From assembly GCA_041392805.1 (NCBI GenBank), contig JAWKLJ010000001.1, positions 2,046,001-2,110,000 of the forward strand: DNA of 64,000 nt, written 5' to 3'. Position numbers and translations under genes: made by a program. This DNA comes from Saprospiraceae bacterium. GTDB taxonomy: Bacteria; Bacteroidota; Bacteroidia; Chitinophagales; Saprospiraceae. Within the stretch, counting starts at the first letter, position 1, and each line of letters starts with the position of its first letter. This document shows positions 60,163-64,000 of this stretch, one piece after another. The notes under the pieces are model-generated. The model was not told the origin of the DNA. It did no database searches and saw nothing but the letters and a program-made list of their open reading frames with translations.

Positions 60163-61620
60163 ATGAGTCAGGTAAAAAGAAGAGATTTCATCAAGCATTC
60201 GGTTATCGCAGGGGTTGGGGCATCTTTGCTCAGCGATCCCCTCCATGCCAAAGATCAGGAATCCTTTAAAAGTGCTATCAAACCCAACCCCTCACCCAAA
60301 AAAGTTATCGTGGGTGGCGGTGGAATTGGGGGACTTTGCACTGCATATGAATTGATGAAAAGAGGGCATGATGTAACAGTGCTTGAAGCCTCAGGGCGTC
60401 ATGGCGGACATGTTTATACGGCCAGAGATGGTTTGTCCGACGGATTATATGGCGACTATGGCCAAGAACATATTACCAAACCTGGGTATGACCGGTATTG
60501 GGCCTATCTGGAGGAATTCAACATTACTGCCCTACCCTATCCCCGGCGAAAGAACGTGCTTCGCAGGATTAATGGCAAATTTTATACAGAAGAAATGCTC
60601 CGTGATCCGGTGATACTCAAGGAATTTGGATTCAACGAAAAGGAGGTTCAATTTCTTTCCAACCACCCCTGGTGGGATTTGAAGTCACTTTATGTAAATC
60701 CTTACCTGGATAAGTTCACGGATGAATACCAACCTTTCGGGGTGGGATATGACGACTGGGACCATATTCCTATTTCGGATATTTACAAAAAGGATGGTGC
60801 ATCCGAAACTGCCTTGAGCCGCCTGGGAGGAAACCACAGCTCTGCCCTATATGAGCTTTGGCATGCTGCTATCCTCAAGCTTAGAGGGGTCCCCTTGGCG
60901 CCACCTGAGGTCTATAGGCTGAAAGGCGGTAATCAATCCCTTCCTGATGCCTTTGCCAAAAGATTAGGCCCACGTGTTTGGCTGAATTGTCAAATTACGA
61001 ATATAGAACAAAACGACTCCGGTGTCTCCATTACCTATCAGCAACAAGGAAAAGAAAGCAAGATGGAGGCGGATTATTATGTCAATTGTATTCCCTTACC
61101 TACGCTAAAAAACATTCCCATAACGCCCGTATTACCTGCCACCAGACAATATATCAACGAAAATATTACTTATGACTCTTATCAGCGATTCGTCTTTCAG
61201 GCAAGTTCGAAATTTTGGGAGGAAGATGGGCTGAGCATTAACATGGACCTCGACCACCCTGACTTGTGGAGCGTTTGGCAATCGGCTGAAGAAGTGGACA
61301 CGCATCGGGTAATTGTCCTGGGTACAGGGCCTGGCGGCATTTCTCCTCAACGGGCATTGGCGGCATTTAGGGAAGTGTATCCTGGTAAAAGAGACACCAT
61401 TGAGCAGGCAGTAAGTCGCGATTGGACAAAACAGAAATATTCTCCTAATTGCGAAAGGCTTGCTTTTCCATTGGGTGAACTTAATAAATTCTGGCCACAT
61501 TTAATGGAGCCGGTCGGGCGTATTCACTTTGCCGGAGCCTATGCCGATAACCTCAACTGGGGGACGGAGGCTGCTACTCGGTCCGCTAACAGAGTGGCGG
61601 AGACCATCGACAAGACCTGA
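60163..61620 (+). CDS. Tat-exported FAD-dependent (amine oxidase-like) oxidoreductase
   Basis: 485 residues. KRRDFIKHSVIAGVGASLLS is a twin-arginine signal, so the FAD-loaded protein is exported folded. KKVIVGGGGIGGLCTAYELM and VTVLEASGRHGGHVYTAR are the dinucleotide-binding and GG motifs of the flavin amine oxidase/protoporphyrinogen oxidase superfamily. HFAGAYADNLNWGTEAATRS is the C-terminal FAD-contact region. The substrate is unknown. The cytochrome c gene 26 bp downstream suggests that electrons pass to a c-type heme in the periplasm (inference). Confidence 0.85.
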   Translation: MSQVKRRDFIKHSVIAGVGASLLSDPLHAKDQESFKSAIKPNPSPKKVIVGGGGIGGLCTAYELMKRGHDVTVLEASGRHGGHVYTARDGLSDGLYGDYGQEHITKPGYDRYWAYLEEFNITALPYPRRKNVLRRINGKFYTEEMLRDPVILKEFGFNEKEVQFLSNHPWWDLKSLYVNPYLDKFTDEYQPFGVGYDDWDHIPISDIYKKDGASETALSRLGGNHSSALYELWHAAILKLRGVPLAPPEVYRLKGGNQSLPDAFAKRLGPRVWLNCQITNIEQNDSGVSITYQQQGKESKMEADYYVNCIPLPTLKNIPITPVLPATRQYINENITYDSYQRFVFQASSKFWEEDGLSINMDLDHPDLWSVWQSAEEVDTHRVIVLGTGPGGISPQRALAAFREVYPGKRDTIEQAVSRDWTKQKYSPNCERLAFPLGELNKFWPHLMEPVGRIHFAGAYADNLNWGTEAATRSANRVAETIDKT

Positions 61621-61646
61621 TTATAAGCTGAATTTAAAACTGTGTT

Positions 61647-62369
61647 ATGCAAGATTTATTGGTTCGTTTTTTTGTGCGTTATCTACTATTGCTGATAAGC
61701 TTGATCTCTCATGCCCATGCACAAGTTGAAAATAAAGCCCCAATCGTCGAAATTATTAAACCCCTGGCCAGTGAGCCACTACACTGGAATACGTTGGTTC
61801 CTTATGCGATTAAGGTAAACGATATAGAAGATGGCAACTCTGCTTATGAAGAAATAGCAGATCGGGAAGTAATTCTCATCGTCAAATACCTGGAAGATCT
61901 ATCCTTAGTAAATAGTTATGTTGCCGGGATTGACCGAGATTTGGTTCCTTTAATGACCATGAGCAAATCGACCTGCCTCAATTGTCATGCCGCCAGCAAC
62001 AAGTTTATTGGACCGTCCTTTGAGCTTATCGCTAAAAAATATAGTACGGTTGAAAATGCTAAATCATACCTAACTGAAAAAGTGGCAGCAGGTGGCACTG
62101 GCATATGGGGTGAAGAGAAAATGCCACCCAACCCTGGCTTAACTAAAGCGGAAATAAACCTTATGGTAGATTGGATTCTTAAGCAAAAAGACCACCCCTC
62201 CCCTTTCTATGTGGGCCTGTCGGGTGCCATTCGAACTAAGGAAGAACCGAACAACGCCAGCAAGGGGGGCTATGTCCTGACCGCTGCCTATGAGGATCAT
62301 GGCGTGGCTTTATTTCCCAAAAACCGAAAAATAGGGCGGCAAAGTATGCTGCTTTTACCCAAGCCGTGA
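61647..62369 (+). CDS. Monoheme cytochrome c-like protein
   Basis: 240 residues. A signal peptide ends SHAHAQ. Residues about 25-95 are a beta-rich domain of the kind found in PKD/glucose-dehydrogenase-linked cytochromes (NKAPIVEIIKPLASEPLHWN). The heme motif is C110-L-N-C113-H114, with M159 in EEKMPPNPGL as the axial methionine, and NLMVDWILKQKD closes the class I fold. The last 60 residues are an additional strand-rich segment. Probably an electron acceptor for the preceding Tat flavoprotein. Confidence 0.85.
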   Translation: MQDLLVRFFVRYLLLLISLISHAHAQVENKAPIVEIIKPLASEPLHWNTLVPYAIKVNDIEDGNSAYEEIADREVILIVKYLEDLSLVNSYVAGIDRDLVPLMTMSKSTCLNCHAASNKFIGPSFELIAKKYSTVENAKSYLTEKVAAGGTGIWGEEKMPPNPGLTKAEINLMVDWILKQKDHPSPFYVGLSGAIRTKEEPNNASKGGYVLTAAYEDHGVALFPKNRKIGRQSMLLLPKP

Positions 62370-62693
62370 ATTTTTGCTCTTCTCTGTAGCATTTGTGTGA
62401 TTTTCTGCCCAAAGCGTAGGGGATTCAGCGGAGTGGAAGGCATTGAAAAAATCGTTATTCATGAAGAAAATCGAAATAATTATCTTCCTGATAACAAGCG
62501 TTTTGTTATTGGTTTTATGGATTTTGAATTATGATAGAAAGAGTATTCGCCATGTATTAAACTATCCCATTAAAAGAAAAAAAAAACCGTGCCCATTAGG
62601 ACACGGTTTTCAAATAAATCCTTCAACAAAATTATGGAACCCCTAATGAATTTTTTTAATTCCCCCAAAAGGGAAGAGGAATATATCAATCAT
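62370..62693. other. 324-bp convergent intergenic region
   Basis: Holds the minus-strand terminator at 62582-62609. A 67-codon open frame (62443-62646) with one hydrophobic helix runs into that hairpin and is not accepted as a gene. Confidence 0.4.
62575..62609 (-). terminator. Rho-independent terminator of the duplicated beta-sandwich gene
   Basis: AAAACCGTG (62582-62590) pairs with CACGGTTTT (62601-62609). On the minus strand it is followed by a long T-run (A-run 62575-62585 on the plus strand), about 85 bp after the stop codon at 62694. Confidence 0.75.
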
Positions 62694-63296
62694 TTACAAT
62701 TGTACTTCTTTATAGTAGGTCTTTTCGGAAGTCCTAACTTTTACCAGGTAAGTACCAGGGCTCAAATTGCTCACATCAAATCGGCGACTTACTTTTAGTA
62801 CATTTTTTAAGGATTCCTCATGTACTAATTCCCCACCAATTTTGCTGATTTCAATGTCAATATTAGCTAGCTCATTATTCAGCAAAGAAACATCCAGTAG
62901 CCCCTTTTTAACCTTCACAATAGGGATATAACGAAATTTTTGGTCTGCTTCTTTAAGACGAATCCCTAATTCAGTGATCGTAAAAGGTTGTAAAACAGTC
63001 CTTGTCTCAGTCGTAAATTCCAAGATATAAGCCCCATTTGGCAAAGAGGTTAAGTCGAAAATTTTATGGTAACTCGAACTTCCTTCAAGCACTTGCGAAA
63101 ATAGGCTGATATCATCTTTATCTGTCAACCTAACACTTGCGTTTCCGTTAAGGCCCTCTACTACAAAACTGATTTTCTTATCAAAATCAGCTTTTGTAAT
63201 TTGGAGCGTCGGTAGCACTCCATTGGCAAATAGAACCACGGTAAAAGCTAAATATACACCGAATGTCAACATACTTTTAATCATTACCTTCATCAT
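62694..63296 (-). CDS. Secreted two-domain beta-sandwich protein with T9SS-like end
   Basis: 200 residues from the ATG at 63296 (MMKVMIKSMLTFGVYLAFTV); the longer frame to 63347 adds a non-signal leader. The mature protein has two similar halves: one with TKADFDKKISFVVEGLNGNA and LTSLPNGAYILEFTTETRTV, the other with VKKGLLDVSLLNNELANIDI and LSPGTYLVKVRTSEKTYYKE. Both are typical of the Por-secretion C-terminal sandwich. It resembles a duplicated version of the 126-residue protein at 30861-31241. Function unknown; possibly surface-located. Confidence 0.68.
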   Translation of the reverse strand: MMKVMIKSMLTFGVYLAFTVVLFANGVLPTLQITKADFDKKISFVVEGLNGNASVRLTDKDDISLFSQVLEGSSSYHKIFDLTSLPNGAYILEFTTETRTVLQPFTITELGIRLKEADQKFRYIPIVKVKKGLLDVSLLNNELANIDIEISKIGGELVHEESLKNVLKVSRRFDVSNLSPGTYLVKVRTSEKTYYKEVQL

Positions 63297-63347
63297 AACA
63301 GTCTTTTGGTTAGTAAAAAAATAAAACTGCATTTTGGCCAAATGCAA

Positions 63348-63797
63348 AGAAGCAAGCTTCTTTTATTTTTTCATGTAGGGGTGTCCAGGTGATGATTACA
63401 ATGGCAAAGATAAAGCGCCCCTTCTCCCTATGCTACCTTTAATTTAGCCAGTTATGATGCTATTTTACCCCTTTACATACAATTAACAGAAAAATAGATC
63501 AATATAACATATTTTTTTGCAGAATTTAATTTGGCCGGGCACACAAAGCCAATACACTAGTCTGCTGGACAGGATTTAAACCTTTGAAAATTTCAATTTC
63601 GAGTTTTGACTTTGACAGGCTATGAGGAGGCTATTTTGGGGCTGTTTTTTCAAAAAAACAGCAAAGAATTATCATTTCACTTGAAAAATCGTCCATTTAG
63701 GGTTCCAAAACAAATGCTTAAGTATAAGAAAGCGTTAAACAGCTTCTTAAAATAGATGCTTTCCTTATATTTGAAAATCGTGAAAATAAACAACCCT
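63348..63797. other. 450-bp divergent intergenic region
   Basis: AT-rich, between two divergent secreted-protein genes. The only site recognised is the -7-like box at 63766-63773. Confidence 0.4.
63766..63773 (+). promoter_or_regulatory. Candidate -7 box of the last gene
   Basis: TATATTTG matches TAnnTTTG 25 bp upstream of the ATG at 63798, the same spacing as for the amidase gene. No convincing -33 TTTG was found. Confidence 0.4.
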
Positions 63798-64000
63798 ATG
63801 TATAAGCCATCACCTGCTTTCGTGTTTTTGCTAATTCCTTTATTGTCTGTACTTATCTTAGGAAACAATGCGAGCCGCTTTGAACCAGAAGAGTGTGAAT
63901 CTGTTGCCCCCCCAGCAGTGAATTTCAAATGGCAGGTTTGTAACGGAAGTTTAGGGGAAAATATATTTACAGATGGAGACTTCGGCAGTGGAGTGGCCAA
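63798..64000 (+). CDS. 5' end of a secreted protein, cut by window end
   Basis: 67 codons from the ATG at 63798: MYKPSPAFVFLLIPLLSVLI is a signal peptide, followed by CESVAPPAVNFKWQVCNGS and ENIFTDGDFGSGVA. The ENIFTDGDFG(S)G start is common in long Saprospiria/Flavobacteria surface proteins that end in gliding-motility or T9SS sorting domains, but that part lies outside the window. The frame stays open to base 64000. Confidence 0.65.
   Translation, partial: MYKPSPAFVFLLIPLLSVLILGNNASRFEPEECESVAPPAVNFKWQVCNGSLGENIFTDGDFGSGVA

Noticed and set aside
62443..62646. 67-codon gene with one hydrophobic helix
   Set aside because: It reads into the terminator hairpin of the opposite-strand gene, has a homopolymer Lys stretch from that A-run, and no family character.

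Overview
The window looks like chromosomal DNA of a marine or environmental Bacteroidota, most likely in the Saprospiria (Lewinella/Haliscomenobacter-type). This is inferred from several secreted proteins with C-terminal type IX secretion (T9SS) sorting domains, a hybrid two-component regulator with Reg_prop propeller, many SPII lipoproteins, sulfatases, candidate TTTG-N19-TAnnTTTG promoters, and CHAT/TPR remnants. No rRNA, tRNA, complete insertion sequence or CRISPR array was found.

Layout. 1-1.6 kb: 3' end of a HYR-domain T9SS cargo. 1.9-14.4 kb, minus strand: a sulfated-glycan region with five formylglycine sulfatases and one 1386-aa hybrid two-component regulator; no SusC/SusD pair or sulfatase maturase is in view. 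14.4-15.0 kb: a decayed GH16 gene split by a 162-bp MITE-like element. 15-26 kb: a TIM-barrel isomerase-like lipoprotein, an amidase, an M4 metalloprotease, small lipoproteins, a Nudix hydrolase, a cystathionine beta-synthase-like enzyme with a DMT transporter, and a ParA plus ribbon-helix-helix pair. 26.3-30.3 kb: a secreted WD40-caspase protein. 30.8-41.3 kb, plus strand: small secreted proteins, an SCO1-like protein, a T9SS trypsin-like protease, a PBP4-type carboxypeptidase, an NfeD-like/flotillin pair and a lipoprotein methyltransferase.

41.7-50.6 kb, minus strand, is the most unusual region. It has a LytTR regulator, five unrecognised small proteins (two with very acidic N-termini, one with a DnaJ-like cysteine cluster) and a 1625-aa protein joining a subtilisin, an M15 DD-peptidase-like domain and a patatin phospholipase. 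These three domains would attack protein, peptidoglycan and phospholipid. I infer an undescribed lytic or effector system; secretion signals are not evident.

51-64 kb: an HtrA-like lipoprotein lacking its catalytic histidine, a deletion scar joining TPR and CHAT fragments, a DUF4349 lipoprotein, a four-carbon acid sugar kinase/LhgO operon, a phytoene-dehydrogenase-like remnant, T9SS cargo proteins, a histidine kinase, a 103-bp tandem repeat, a flavin oxidoreductase/cytochrome c pair, and the 5' end of another secreted protein.

The intergenic DNA is rich in dispersed hairpin repeats of at least three families: short elements with GAGCATGTTTGG-like ends and TNA target duplications, a 135-bp palindromic element present as an inverted pair, and GGAAGTCGGAA-type purine/pyrimidine hairpins.
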